From Hanleya hanleyi (lineage: Eukaryota; Mollusca; Polyplacophora; Lepidopleurida; Hanleyidae), in NCBI GenBank assembly GCA_036873755.1, contig JAVTVY010033708.1, positions 62,001 through 126,000 on the forward strand: a stretch of DNA of 64,000 nucleotides, written 5' to 3'. This document shows, one piece after another, positions 12,575-22,608 of the stretch. Numbering within the stretch: the stretch's first letter is position 1; each line of letters opens with the position of its first letter. Below the pieces are notes generated by a model. The model was not told where the DNA came from and searched no databases. It saw only the letters and a program-made list of their open reading frames with translations. Made by a program: the position numbers and the translations under genes.

Positions 12575-13832
12575 GTCTGACCAAAATTGGAATTAAAAAA
12601 TATTTAAAGTCGTCTTCTTTCCACGAATGTGTTTTCAAATTAGTGATTTGAAGCTATGGCTATGTTAATATCTAAATAGGTTAGACACTGCGCTTGAGCC
12701 TGAAAATAGGGCATTTTTTCATCGTTGTGGGTTCGATCCCCATTGTTATCAATTATAATGTGATTATTTTTTCCTTCGTTTTATCTTTACTTTTGGCATT
12801 TTTCCATCCAGAATATTATCAAAAGAACTAACTTTTAATGGTATGAAGCTTGGAGCTAATTATGCAATTTTAAATAATTTCATGATCGTTCTAATGTATT
12901 TCACGAACGGCTAGAAGAAGTATTGGTAACAGCTTAATATTTATCATTGCCGAGTGCAGACCGATAACTATACAGTTTTTTTTGTGTGTATGAGCCATCA
13001 ACAGAAGTTCTGATGTTACATTTTTGCATGAGTATGATGACCGAGAGGAGCCATCGAATATCGTCTGATTGCACTGTGTGTAAGAACTGGCCATGGTCAG
13101 GCCACGTCAGAAAAATTACTGTTGAGCAGCATACCTATACCACAGAAACATGGGAAGAAAGGGAGACAAATGCGTCGACCTCTGCAATGATGTAACAACA
13201 AATACTTACTTACTCAACCTTCATTGCGCTGTCCACGACCTAATACTATTCAAGTCAGCTATTGCTGCCAGAAAGAATTTTCTGTACATTTTTATTACGT
13301 CAGACAGAAGAAATCCATCTATAAGATGGATTTCTTCTGTCTGACGTAATTGGTAGGCATAAGATATCCCTCGTGTAACGCCAGCATGAAACCAGCATAG
13401 TGCAGCCCAGAGAACCAATTAGCGTTAAATAGAGGTCTGGATTAGGCCTACCAGTTGGCTTTTATCATTTCAGAGAATCCCCGGATGAAAACATAAACAA
13501 GAAATCCATCTATACAGCTCAGGGACACAAATAGGTACAAACTGCTGTAGATATAACCTCGCGGTTCGAATTCGTAACACCTGCATATTTGATCTGCTTA
13601 AATTTAGTCTAGAACATGGTTGTATACCGGTACTACCAGAATATTTTGTGTTTATAGCAACTATATGTCAATAAAACAATATTCCATTCAACATATAATT
13701 TTCTTTGATTGGTCTTAAAAAATCCTCGGTCTGAGTGCGCGCCTGTGCGTAGTATATCACTTTTGTTTACCCAACCTCCGAACAGCGCATGTCAGCTGAA
13801 CAACTATCGTCTGGCTACATTCCCTGCCCGCA
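12575..13832. repeat. 1.26-kb repeat unit, copy 1 (uninterrupted)
   Basis: This unit starts at GTCTGACCAAAATTGG and ends at CCCTGCCCGCAA. It is repeated directly from 13,833 on, where it has been split by two transposons. It contains a tRNA-like stretch at about 12,655-12,744 ending in GGTTCGATCCC, a perfect match to the RNA polymerase III B-box consensus. It also contains a perfect 27-bp hairpin and an otherwise noncoding body. It gives the empty sites for Ngaro (between 12,744 and 12,745) and for the TTAA element (TTAA at 12,934-12,937). Family unknown; probably a nonautonomous mobile unit present as a tandem dimer. Confidence 0.8.
13294..13350. repeat. Perfect 27-bp hairpin with 3-nt loop
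   Basis: Arms 13,294-13,320 and 13,324-13,350 are exact reverse complements around the loop ATA; the arm begins ATTACGTCAGACAG. The stem is also perfect in copy 2 (22,973-23,029), so it has been kept or homogenised in both copies. Too short-looped for a typical animal pre-microRNA. Confidence 0.9.
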
Positions 13833-14003
13833 AGTCTGACCAAAATTGGAATTAAAAAATATTTAAAGTCGTCTTCTTTCCACGAATGTGTTTTCAAATT
13901 AGTGATTTGAAGCTATGGCTATGTTAATATCTAAATAGGTTAGACACTGCGCTTGAGCCTGAAAATAGGGCATTTTTTCATCGTTGTGGGTTCGATCCCC
14001 ATT
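13833..14003. repeat. 1.26-kb repeat unit, copy 2, first segment
   Basis: Near-identical to 12,575-12,744. It breaks off immediately after GGTTCGATCCCCATT, where Ngaro begins. It resumes at 20,351 (GTTATCAATTATAATG) beyond the Ngaro. Confidence 0.9.
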
Positions 14004-14440
14004 ATTACCCTATTTCAGTACTGAATACAATAAACAACAATAAGGCGATGAATGTGCTGGAATAAAATATGGCCATGGTTTTATTAAACGACAAGACAAA
14101 GATATCATGAAGGCAATTCCACACTCAGACTGTCGATACAACCACAACATTGCATATATGACTAGCCTAAGTAAACACACCCCCTTTTATGGTAACATAA
14201 CTTGAGGCTGTAAAATCACACACCCCCACTCATGGTAACATAAGCGAGGCTGTAAACACAAGGCCACAAAGCATATGTATACATGGGCCACACCTCCACC
14301 AATTCCTCATGGTGACATAAGTTATCAGTAGAAGTGTGTCCACCCCAAAAATACTTTGACTGGTCACAAACAAAGCCCACACATGACTTACATGTACATG
14401 CCTTAAAATTGCCATATTTTGCCGCATGAAATCTTTATGC
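14004..14440 (-). repeat. Ngaro repeat B2 (3' outer end)
   Basis: 437 bp starting ATTACCCTATTTCAG on the plus strand. It matches B1 (14,945-15,386) except for a 5-bp addition in B1 (an extra ATATC-type step) and few substitutions. Its outer edge abuts the target sequence CCCCATT. Confidence 0.92.
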
Positions 14441-14605
14441 ACAAAGCTTTTAATCCAATTTCTTTAGAATATCTAGTCTCATCAAACCATGACAGAACTT
14501 GATTTTAAATTTGCAAAGAGAAAACATTGTGTTAATAACCATAATTATCAATACGATTATTAGCGAAATACACCAAATGTGTTAGATGGGTGGGAAATGG
14601 GTGGG
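14441..14605 (-). other. Ngaro segment between A2 and B2
   Basis: Unique 165-bp stretch between the inner edges of A2 and B2, ending GGGTGGG. It has no counterpart at the 5' end and no coding capacity. Such a spacer is compatible with the Ngaro replication scheme, in which only the A2/B1 junction must restore the outer ends. Confidence 0.6.
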
Positions 14606-14944
14606 ATTAAAAATACTTGCGAACAGGAAAAATCTCAATCTCTGGCAGCAGGGTGCGTACAGCACTGTCCAGTGTCTCCAGCGAAAGACCTCGTGTCTAC
14701 CCGCGCAAGCGTACTTACCACCACGTCAATACACCGCCTCAGTTAGACCAATGGGAAGAAACTTGTTGCACACGCCAGAAAAAGGGGGGAGATAATTTTA
14801 CATGTTTAACCCCAGTTATCTCCCTTCCACCATGAAATAACTTGCTGTACATACAATTTCATTTACACAAAATTACTGGCAGGATACAAGCCAGTACTTC
14901 AAGTTTAATAATGTAAATTAACGGTGATTACGTTAATTTCATTT
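14606..14944 (-). repeat. Ngaro repeat A2
   Basis: 339 bp, almost identical to A1 (20,012-20,350); plus strand runs from ATTAAAAATACTTGCG to AATTTCATTT. It contains a CAAGCGTACTTACCACC stretch and a run AAAAAGGGGGGAGATAA. Directly joined to B1 at 14,944/14,945. Confidence 0.92.
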
Positions 14945-15386
14945 ATTACCCTATTTCAGTACTGAATACAATAAACAACAATAAGGCGATGAATGTGCTG
15001 GAATAAAATATGGCCATGGTTTTATTAAACGACAAGACAAAGATATCATATCATGAAGGCAATTCCACACTCAGACTGTCGATACAACCACAACATTGCA
15101 TATATGACTAGCCTAAGTAAACACACCCCCTTTTATGGTAACATAACTTGAGGCTGTAAAATCACACACCCCCACTCATGGTAACATAAGCGAGGCTGTA
15201 AACACAAGGCCACAAAGCATATGTATACATGGGCCACACCTCCACCAATTCCTCATGGTGACATAAGTTATCAGTAGAAGTGTGTCCACCCCAAAAATAC
15301 TTTGACTGGTCACAAACCAAGCCCACACATGACTTACATGTACATGCCTTAAAATTGCCATATTTTGCCGCATGAAATCTTTATGC
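14945..15386 (-). repeat. Ngaro repeat B1
   Basis: 442-bp copy of B2, lying just downstream (minus strand) of the SGNH frame. With A2 it forms the internal copy of the circle junction. Confidence 0.92.
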
Positions 15387-15496
15387 CACACGAGCCTCTC
15401 TATAGATGCTCGCCCCAAACTTGTCGCCACAAGAAAACCATGAGCCATATCAGTACATTCCTGTAAGGTTAAACGTTAAAGTTTTTAGTTGGAATA

Positions 15497-16089
15497 CTAA
15501 TAGTCCACTGGAGGGAACACGCGCACATCTCTCAAATAAAGCTCCTCTAGAGCACCTTCGAGATCGTTGAGGAAGAAGTCAGTCCCTATAGGCGACAGAT
15601 GGACGCCATCTTGTCGAAACAGAGTTCGCGACTCCAAGAGAATATCAGGGTGGCGAATAACAAAGCCACCAGGACTCAACAACTTATTAGAAACAGCGCG
15701 ATTGACACGTTTCCGGGCTTTCTCGATCTTCTTAGGGTCGCGAGCCTTTGCCCATACATGCCTTGGAAGCATATCCGAATACCCTACTTAATAGCGTTGG
15801 GAAATAATGCAATAAGATGTGACAAATCCTTGCTCATATTATGATGAAGACAGCAAGAGTTATCAAGTGAGAGATCATTAGCCCCGGCGTGAATTATTAT
15901 TATATCTGGGCTAGGCAACACAGCTAACTTCTTACTGATGGCCGTCAGAACGCCTGGAAACCACCGCATGCCGCGAACTCCCATCCAGTGTATTTGTATT
16001 CCATGCTGTCGGAAAAGGCCAAGGTTAAATCCACTAGATTTAACACCCGCTCTGCGTTGCGCCCAGTAAATTATGCTGGACCCGACCAT
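15497..16089 (-). pseudogene. SGNH hydrolase of Ngaro, frameshifted
   Basis: This domain is a serine esterase/lipase-like fold that many Ngaro elements carry after the recombinase; its role in the element is unknown. The first frame (16,089-15,784) begins with VGSSIIYWAQRRAG, the Gly-x-Ser nucleophile block, and later shows IIIHAGANDLSLDN, the GxND block. The second frame (15,772-15,497) shows MLPRHVWAKARDPKK and then RQDGVHLSPIGTDFF, carrying the Asp-x-x-His catalytic pair. The two halves lie in different frames, with a break near 15,785 where the upstream frame hits a stop (FPNAIK then stop). All four blocks are present, so the damage is recent. A start upstream of 16,089 cannot be excluded. 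Confidence 0.82.
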
Positions 16090-16208
16090 CCATACCGACG
16101 TATGCTGGCTTCTACTCCCTCTATAATCTATAACTCAAAAGAACATGTGTTAGGAAAATTGTGCACATAAAGAAAGTGTTAAATTTATAAGCTTATGAAA
16201 ACTGCAAG

Positions 16209-17192
16209 CTAATCATACGATGGGATGCGTATGTACCTCCTATATGCCTCAGACTTCCATCTACCGAGCAGTTTGATATCTTCAGCTGGGACACCCATTG
16301 CATGACACATGCTTGCGTGTCCAATGCGGAAGCAGTGAGTTGTATATTGCTTGACTGGAATATTCAAAAATACCAGGGCTTTCCTTAACACAGCGGCAAA
16401 TTGGTATCTACTCAAAGGTGAGCCATCAAAATGAGCAAAGAGCTGATGGCCCATCACACCACATCGCGCTTGCATGAATGATTCCATTATCTCAATGAGA
16501 CGCAAGTCTTTACTGTCAGATATCAACAGCATTGTCCCTTTTCCTAACTGGTCTGTTTTTGAGAAGCGAATAAAAAGCTTGATCATGCCCTGAAGTTTAT
16601 CGATTAAAATATCAGAGACTCCGATGGCTTTCAGATTGTGGATTTCTTTTGAATCGGATACTATTTCACTCACACGTAAAAAACCACAGAATGCTAAAAC
16701 GTAAGCAGCTCTGAAAAGTGCACATTCATATTGTGAACTGCAAACGTATGCCAGTACTCCTGATATCTTAGTGAGTAAAGGCACAGTAATGGGAAGTCGC
16801 CGATCCACCTTTGGGTTTGAGCGCTTCATGCCTTCGGACATCTTTTTGATGATAAAATTTTGTGTTGGGTCGCTGATATTCATTAACTTATGCTTATGGG
16901 ATATCCCAGCTAAATACGTTTGAACAGTAGCTGGGCTGTAATCCTTATATGAAAGATCGGCAATGTACTGGATAATTTGTGAAACTGGGACAGGCCAAAT
17001 AATGGGTAAATTATATTGCTCTCTAAACCGCTGAAGGGAGGTAACTCCCACGTCATAAGCTGCCCACGTCCGGGGTGACATAGAATGCTGTAACAAACGG
17101 CTCGCTTCTACTTCTAAATGCTCCACATCCACTGAGGTACAGGTGTCGGAACTTTGTCTGCCTGAGGAACCAGCTGATGGAAGCGATACCAC
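16209..17192 (-). CDS. Tyrosine recombinase (Ngaro/DIRS type)
   Basis: 327 codons, intact. This integrase inserts the circular DNA copy without making a target duplication. An N-terminal SAM-like core-binding region (about residues 30-130; SPRTWAAYDVGVTSLQRF, YSPATVQTYLAGISHKHK) is followed by the catalytic domain. The first arginine lies in CGFLRVSEIVSD, the HxxR box is HCFRIGHASM, and LGRWKSEAYRRYIRIP carries the late W and the nucleophilic tyrosine. It overlaps the upstream RT frame by 79 bp in another frame, which suggests reinitiation or shared-message translation. The exact start is uncertain; an internal start is possible. Confidence 0.92.
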   Translation of the reverse strand: MVSLPSAGSSGRQSSDTCTSVDVEHLEVEASRLLQHSMSPRTWAAYDVGVTSLQRFREQYNLPIIWPVPVSQIIQYIADLSYKDYSPATVQTYLAGISHKHKLMNISDPTQNFIIKKMSEGMKRSNPKVDRRLPITVPLLTKISGVLAYVCSSQYECALFRAAYVLAFCGFLRVSEIVSDSKEIHNLKAIGVSDILIDKLQGMIKLFIRFSKTDQLGKGTMLLISDSKDLRLIEIMESFMQARCGVMGHQLFAHFDGSPLSRYQFAAVLRKALVFLNIPVKQYTTHCFRIGHASMCHAMGVPAEDIKLLGRWKSEAYRRYIRIPSYD

Positions 17193-18781
17193 TGCAAGCG
17201 CGAAATGGAATCAGATATTTCATTATTAATTCCAGCAATGTGACGTGCCCGAAAGAGAATGTTGTTTCTTAAACAGGACAACACTAAAATACGCACCAGC
17301 TTCATGACCCTTGTAGACTTGGTTGTCTGTTTGTTTACAATTTCAACCACTGCCTTATTGTCACAGCGGAAGAGAATTTTCTTGTTTCTCAACCTATACC
17401 CCCAGATTTCGATAGCAACCACAATGGGAAATAGCTCGAGAAATGTGATATCTTTGGTGATACCTGTATCATGCCAATTTGTTGGCCAACGGCCATATGC
17501 CCAATGACCCTGAAAATAAGCCCCCATCCCATGGCTACCTGCTGCATCGGTAAATAATTGGAGATTATCATTGGAAGACCAATATTGGTCCAAAAACACA
17601 CTCACCCCATTACACTGATCAACAAACTGTTGCCACACCAATAAATCTTCTTTCATTCCGGAATTGAGCCTTATATGATGATGTGGCTTTACTACCCCTA
17701 TACTAGCATCTATAAGACGCCTACAGAATGCTCTACCCGGGATAATGGCTCTACAGGCGAAATTCAGCATTCCAATGAGGGATTGTAGGTCATGTAGAGT
17801 AATTTTTTGGCGACTACTAATTGCCTTGAGACGATCTCTAAGCTCGGTTATCTTCTCCATAGGTATCCGAACCACCATTGCCCTCGAATCAAATTCTAAA
17901 CCCAAGTAAGGCAAACAAGTACAGGGACCCACGTTCTTATCGTCGGCTAAAGGTACCCCAATATCATCACAAATTTCTCCAAATGTACGAACTAGATAGT
18001 TACATACGGGAGATCCTGCGGCACTAGCGAAAAAGAAATCGTCAAGATAATGCTTCATTGTGTCACAGCCTGTCTTTTTTCTTACGCACCATTCAAGAAA
18101 TGTGCTAAATCGCTCAAAAGTAGCACAGGAAATGGAACATCCCATAGGAAGGACGGTGTCGATGAAGAAAGAATTCTGGAATTTAAATCCCAACAGGTCA
18201 AAATCACGAGGGTGAACGGGCAATAAGCGGACGGCAGACTTAATATCCGCTTTGGCCATTAGGGCCCCCTTTCCTAGTCTCTGTATAATTGCCACGGCGT
18301 CATCAACCTTGGAGTAAGAGACAGAACACAGAGAAGAGGGGATGTGATCATTAACTGATGTTCCAGTATTCTTTGGGTATGACAGATGGTGAATCAATCT
18401 ATACTCGCCAGGTGCTTTTTTCGGAACTAGCCCGATAGGGGACACTCTAAGTGTTGGTATAGGCCTATGAGCAAATGGCCCAATTACCCTACCCATTTTT
18501 ACTTCCTTTCTAATTTTTTCGGCTGCTATGTCCTCTGCTGAATTGACAGACTTTAAGTTCTTAGCATCAGATGGAATGCGGGGACCAGTATAATGCAATG
18601 AGAAACCTTCCTTAAAACCAAATTCTAGTATTCTCTTATCGTCTAATTTGGGGTAGTCTTCTAACCAACAACATAAACGATCAAGCTTTATGGGAGTAGT
18701 AGCTAATTTACAAGGGTCAAATACACAATAGGAAAAGTTGCATGGCCGCTGAAGCTGCAAACCTGTTTTACTGCCTGTCAT
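17114..18781 (-). CDS. Reverse transcriptase - RNase H (Ngaro)
   Basis: 555 codons, intact. Polymerase blocks in order: RVSPIGLVPKKAPGEYRLIH, KADIKSAVRLLPVHPRDFDL with the first catalytic Asp, VLPMGCSISCATFERFS, and the YLDD box in MKHYLDDFFFAS (about residue 245). The RNase H part follows from about residue 390 with LQLFTDAAGSHGMGAYFQGH, FLELFPIVVAIEIWG and LFRCDNKAVVEIVN. No integrase or protease is fused, as expected for DIRS/Ngaro. The frame starts within the end of the Gag-like frame (14-bp overlap) and ends inside the recombinase frame. The first methionine may not be the true start. Confidence 0.95.
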   Translation of the reverse strand: MTGSKTGLQLQRPCNFSYCVFDPCKLATTPIKLDRLCCWLEDYPKLDDKRILEFGFKEGFSLHYTGPRIPSDAKNLKSVNSAEDIAAEKIRKEVKMGRVIGPFAHRPIPTLRVSPIGLVPKKAPGEYRLIHHLSYPKNTGTSVNDHIPSSLCSVSYSKVDDAVAIIQRLGKGALMAKADIKSAVRLLPVHPRDFDLLGFKFQNSFFIDTVLPMGCSISCATFERFSTFLEWCVRKKTGCDTMKHYLDDFFFASAAGSPVCNYLVRTFGEICDDIGVPLADDKNVGPCTCLPYLGLEFDSRAMVVRIPMEKITELRDRLKAISSRQKITLHDLQSLIGMLNFACRAIIPGRAFCRRLIDASIGVVKPHHHIRLNSGMKEDLLVWQQFVDQCNGVSVFLDQYWSSNDNLQLFTDAAGSHGMGAYFQGHWAYGRWPTNWHDTGITKDITFLELFPIVVAIEIWGYRLRNKKILFRCDNKAVVEIVNKQTTKSTRVMKLVRILVLSCLRNNILFRARHIAGINNEISDSISRLQWYRFHQLVPQADKVPTPVPQWMWSI

Positions 18782-19981
18782 TTGAGGGTTGCTTTCCTGT
18801 GTTTGAGGAACGAAAATTATTCTTCTTGAAGCAGGTCTTCACTGAATGTGTGCCACCACAATGGCTGCAGTTGTGGTTGAATTTACATGGTCTTCTGGAG
18901 CAACCATCCCCTTTAAACTTAAAGCAGACCTGAGATTTCTTGTCGAGGTTTTTGAAAGCCAGGGACCCTCCAGAATTAGGTTTGGGAAGCATACTAGTCA
19001 GCCATAACTCTCCGTCTATCGCCGCTCAAGAAATGTCCAAGTTTCAATATTATCAATTTTCTTGACTTGAGTCTTTGGCTTAAGTAAAACTTGCTCACCC
19101 TCCTTACCTGTCAGGGCAAGCGAACAAATTTGCTCTCTCAACTCCTCAGCTGTTTTCAAAAGTAGTGGCAATTCAATATAATCCCCCGCCCAGATTTTGT
19201 ATTTAATTTGTAAAGGGACATGAGCCTCTAAGTCATCACCTACACTAATCAGTGGGGTGGGTTGAGTTGCTATGGTTGGGGCTAATCCCCATGGTCCCAT
19301 TTCCACTGGCGCGACATCATATCGGCCACTGGTATAACTACAGGCAGGGGGGAAATTATGTTGATTTTGTAAATCTCCTGCACCGCTACTAGGGGCTATT
19401 TCTGTAGTTTGCACACGTGTAATGCTCGGTCCCGGGCCACAGGGATCAAACTGAGTACGGTCATTCTGATTGGTCGAAACTGGGGGCATGGCCTGGTGCA
19501 TTACATGTGCTCCACTTATGATTGTGCTGGGGACTGTTGGACTAAAGGCAGCATGGCGCCCAAACTGGTCTCCATTCCCACATTGTGAATAAATCATATT
19601 TCGCGAAAGAAACATGGTATCATGTTGCGGTTGAAAACTAACCGACTGTCCCATAGGGACATTGCTTGCATTTGGCATACACAAATTTATCATACTACCT
19701 GCAGGCCTACTTGGTGCAGACATCGCCAGACCTGTGCTAGTAGGCGACTGCACGCTCCCCTGGACTGGCAAACTTGTTTCCTGTTGATTATTGACGTTGC
19801 TAGAGGTTTCCCCAACACCACCGTCCCCCAACTCGTGTGAAGATGGCAACCTATCGGTTCTCCTTGATCGCTTGGCGACTGGGGGGTCCAGTACATGGTC
19901 ATCGAGACGAGCGGGGGTCGTCGTTACACGCCTCCTAGCTGCCAGGGTCCGCTTAGATAATCTAGGCTTAGCTCTGGGCAT
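18768..19981 (-). pseudogene. Ngaro ORF1 (Gag-like) with internal deletion
   Basis: The N-terminal frame (19,981-19,016) encodes a basic start (MPRAKPRLSKRTLAARRR), a long Ser/Pro/Gln-rich disordered region, and a conserved block around LQIKYKIWAGDYIELPLLL. The C-terminal frame (18,992-18,768, reading open from about 19,035) has ELWLTSMLPKPNSGG followed by a Cys/His cluster VCFKFKGDGCSRRPCKFNHNC-type zinc knuckle. Family members normally have about 60-70 residues between the IETWT and ELWL blocks; here they nearly touch and the frame changes. I infer an internal deletion near 19,020-19,040 that also shifts the frame. The protein would package the element RNA. Confidence 0.75.
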
Positions 19982-20011
19982 ATTTCAATACTTTACAGTA
20001 CTTTCAATTCA

Positions 20012-20350
20012 ATTAAAAATACTTGCGAACAGGAAAAATCTCAATCTCTGGCAGCAGGGTGCGTACAGCACTGTCCAGTGTCTCCAGCGAAAGACCTCGT
20101 GTCTACCCGCGCAAGCGTACTTACCACCACGTCAATACACCGCCTCAGCTAGACCAATGGGAAGAAACTTGTTGCACACGCCAGAAAAAGGGGGGAGATA
20201 ATTTTACATGTTTAACCCCAGTTATCTCCCTTCCACCATGAAATAACTTGCTGTACATACAATTTCATTTACACAAAATTACTGGCAGGATACAAGCCAG
20301 TACTTCAAGTTTAATAATGTAAATTAACGGTGATTACGTTAATTTCATTT
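20012..20350 (-). repeat. Ngaro repeat A1 (5' outer end)
   Basis: 339-bp copy of A2. Its outer edge AATTTCATTT abuts GTTATCAATT, the downstream half of the empty site. It starts about 30 bp upstream of the ORF1 start, so it must contain the promoter region. Confidence 0.92.
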
Positions 20351-20543
20351 GTTATCAATTATAATGTGATTATTTTTTCCTTCGTTTTATCTTTACTTTT
20401 GGCATTTTTCCATCCAGAATATTATCAAAAGAACTAACTTTTAATGGTATGAAGCTTGGAGCTAATTATGCAATTTTAAATAATTTCATGATCGTTCTAA
20501 TGTATTTCACGAACGGCTAGAAGAAGTATTGGTAACAGCTTAA
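20351..20543. repeat. 1.26-kb repeat unit, copy 2, middle segment
   Basis: Near-identical to 12,745-12,937 of copy 1, ending at the TTAA (20,540-20,543) that was duplicated by the next insertion. Confidence 0.92.
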
Positions 20544-22608
20544 AGTGCTAATGCAGCGAAATTGTCAATTTCATTTTTATCATGAAATTTTACGGTTTGG
20601 GTTTTCTGCTTTAATTTAATAAAATTCTCACAGTGAGTTTTAAACAGGAAGATATTATATTTTGCTACGAAACACAAGGGGGTTAGCAGATAAAGTGCGA
20701 CATTTACGGTCGCCATGTTTTTCGTATATGTGACGTCATAAGTATGACATGCCGATCGCCGAGCAAGCCAGCGATATATGCGTAGCATATGGCGAAGGCC
20801 AATATCCATAGACTTAATTCACATTGTTGTTGAGTTAATACTGTTGATATCCATCACTGTCTTCGTATGGTAACGTGCCAGGAATGAAAGAAAGAATCTA
20901 GTCGGCCACGTGTCCGTGCATGATCAGTTAAAATGATTTATTTACCTGAATTCGTGGGCAGTACCGTAGTTGGACGAATGCATGCAGTTACTAGCTGATT
21001 CACATAGGAGGGAACGGGGTTTTCGTGGATTTATCAGTTAATAAATCACATCAGCTGTCGAAACTCACAATATATTCCAAACTCTGTCTATGCAATTATT
21101 TGTCATCAAAAATATTCCCCTGGCATTAGAAATTATTTTAAAAATCTTCAAAGTTTGTATCGTCTGAGTAACTGCATGTTGAATACACGGTCATGCCGGC
21201 AACCGGGTAAGTGAAAAGATTAGTGAGCTCAGCTTTCTCTAGGCCATGCACCAACATAATTTCAGAATACTACGTAAAATATTAAATTGAAGTTTACATA
21301 CCGAGAAAACTAACATTTCAAACATTTCAACTAAAGAAGATTCAAACAACAACAAAACAACAAACAGGACAAAGACAACATTGAAAAACGAGTTTCTCGG
21401 GAGTATCTGAAATAAAAAATAAACATAAAATTAGTTCAACATTATTCAGAAAAAATTACATAATGCTAAAAAAATTTCTGTGATAATAAACGAGAAGGGT
21501 GCAAGATAATTTTACCGATCGCACAGAAAAATATATAAGACAAATATAAATTCTGATAAAAAAATATTATTCAACAATTTTGGATGGCTTTTTCTTTTCT
21601 CATACCGCACAAACTTATGAACAGTTTACATTTGCTTTCATAACAGATCATATTGTGGAATGCAAATAGAATATAGATCTAGAGTGAATGGAAGAAATTC
21701 TTAATAAAGCCTTCACTTTTTGCACAAGCAGACAAAAAACCGGAATGTGAAATTTAAGACCGAAGACTGTTGTTTTTGCACGCGGACCTCGGCGGAAGCA
21801 CTTCAGACGGGCCGCTTCAGACGTCGTGATAGATTTGGGCATTCCAATTTAGAGCATATAATATTATGTTTTTAGATCTAATTTAAAGTTGATTGGGAAG
21901 AAGAAAACATATCTCTCTGAGAATCTGGGGATAATGAAGATCGATCTTCGTTATTTTCTTGAAGTTGGGAATCCTTCCGTGTAATGATAAGTGATACACC
22001 GTAGGCAAATAAAATGCGGACACTGGCAGATAAATTTGATAAATATCGTACAAAACAAATTTATATAGACTACAGATTCTTGGTAATTAATTTGACCAGA
22101 TAAAAATTATAATGGAACTGCTCAGTGGAATTTGAAGTCATTTCTATGGCAATGAATTCAATTTAGCCTGGTTGCACACGGTAGGCTTTGCTCGGTCGCG
22201 GATGCGGGGCTTTTTGTATCTTCATTAGGTCCATACAAATTGTCTGTATTCATTCACAGGTATGTCTTATAATAAACCCTTGTCATACTTAATTTCGTGA
22301 TGAAAATTAAATTCAAAAATTTTATTAAACAAACCAGTATATTGGCCTCGAGGACGGGCTTGCCTCCCTCCAAACACTGTCCGCCATGCAGAGCCCAGAC
22401 TCAAGCTGACCATCTGTCATACTTATGACGTCATCATATTTATAAACAAGCCATGTAAACGGTCGCACTTTTAAGAGCACAATTGCACGCCCTTTTCCTT
22501 TTGAAATAAGAACTTCTCCTTGTCCGATTTTCCTCATGGATATAGCAAATTAATCACGAAAGAATAGAGAATCAAATTATTTAATAAAAATTTCGCTGCA
22601 TTAGCACT
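20544..22608. mobile_element. Nonautonomous TTAA-flanked DNA transposon (2,065 bp)
   Basis: Both ends read AGTGCTAATGCAGCG inward (20-bp exact terminal inverted repeat). Weaker inverted similarity extends inward (GTCATAAGTATGACA-type blocks at about 20,690-20,755 and 22,405-22,475). It is flanked by TTAA at 20,540-20,543 and 22,609-22,612, while copy 1 of the host repeat has a single TTAA (12,934-12,937), so the insertion is proven by its empty site. TTAA duplication is typical of piggyBac and Kolobok transposons; the ends do not let me choose. No transposase frame: the longest frames are under 95 codons. Confidence 0.88.

Larger units (their letters stand above)
14004..20350 (-). mobile_element. 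Ngaro-type tyrosine-recombinase retrotransposon
   Basis: A 6.35-kb element on the minus strand with the split direct repeats that define Ngaro. Its 5' repeat A1 is 20,012-20,350. The genes follow, then B1 (14,945-15,386), A2 (14,606-14,944) and finally B2 (14,004-14,440). Gene order is Gag-like ORF, reverse transcriptase/RNase H, tyrosine recombinase, SGNH hydrolase. The B1/A2 junction equals the joined outer ends, as expected for the circular intermediate. No target duplication is present, as expected for a tyrosine recombinase, and the empty site survives at 12,744/12,745. ORF1 and the SGNH frame are damaged, so the copy is probably no longer autonomous, although RT and recombinase are open. 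Confidence 0.93.

Noticed and set aside
12655..12744. Functional tRNA gene in the 1.26-kb unit
   Set aside because: Only the B box is convincing; arms do not pair well and the sequence repeats inside a mobile-looking unit.
13294..13350. microRNA precursor
   Set aside because: Perfect 27-bp stem with a 3-nt loop inside a repeated unit; typical precursors have longer loops and some mismatches.
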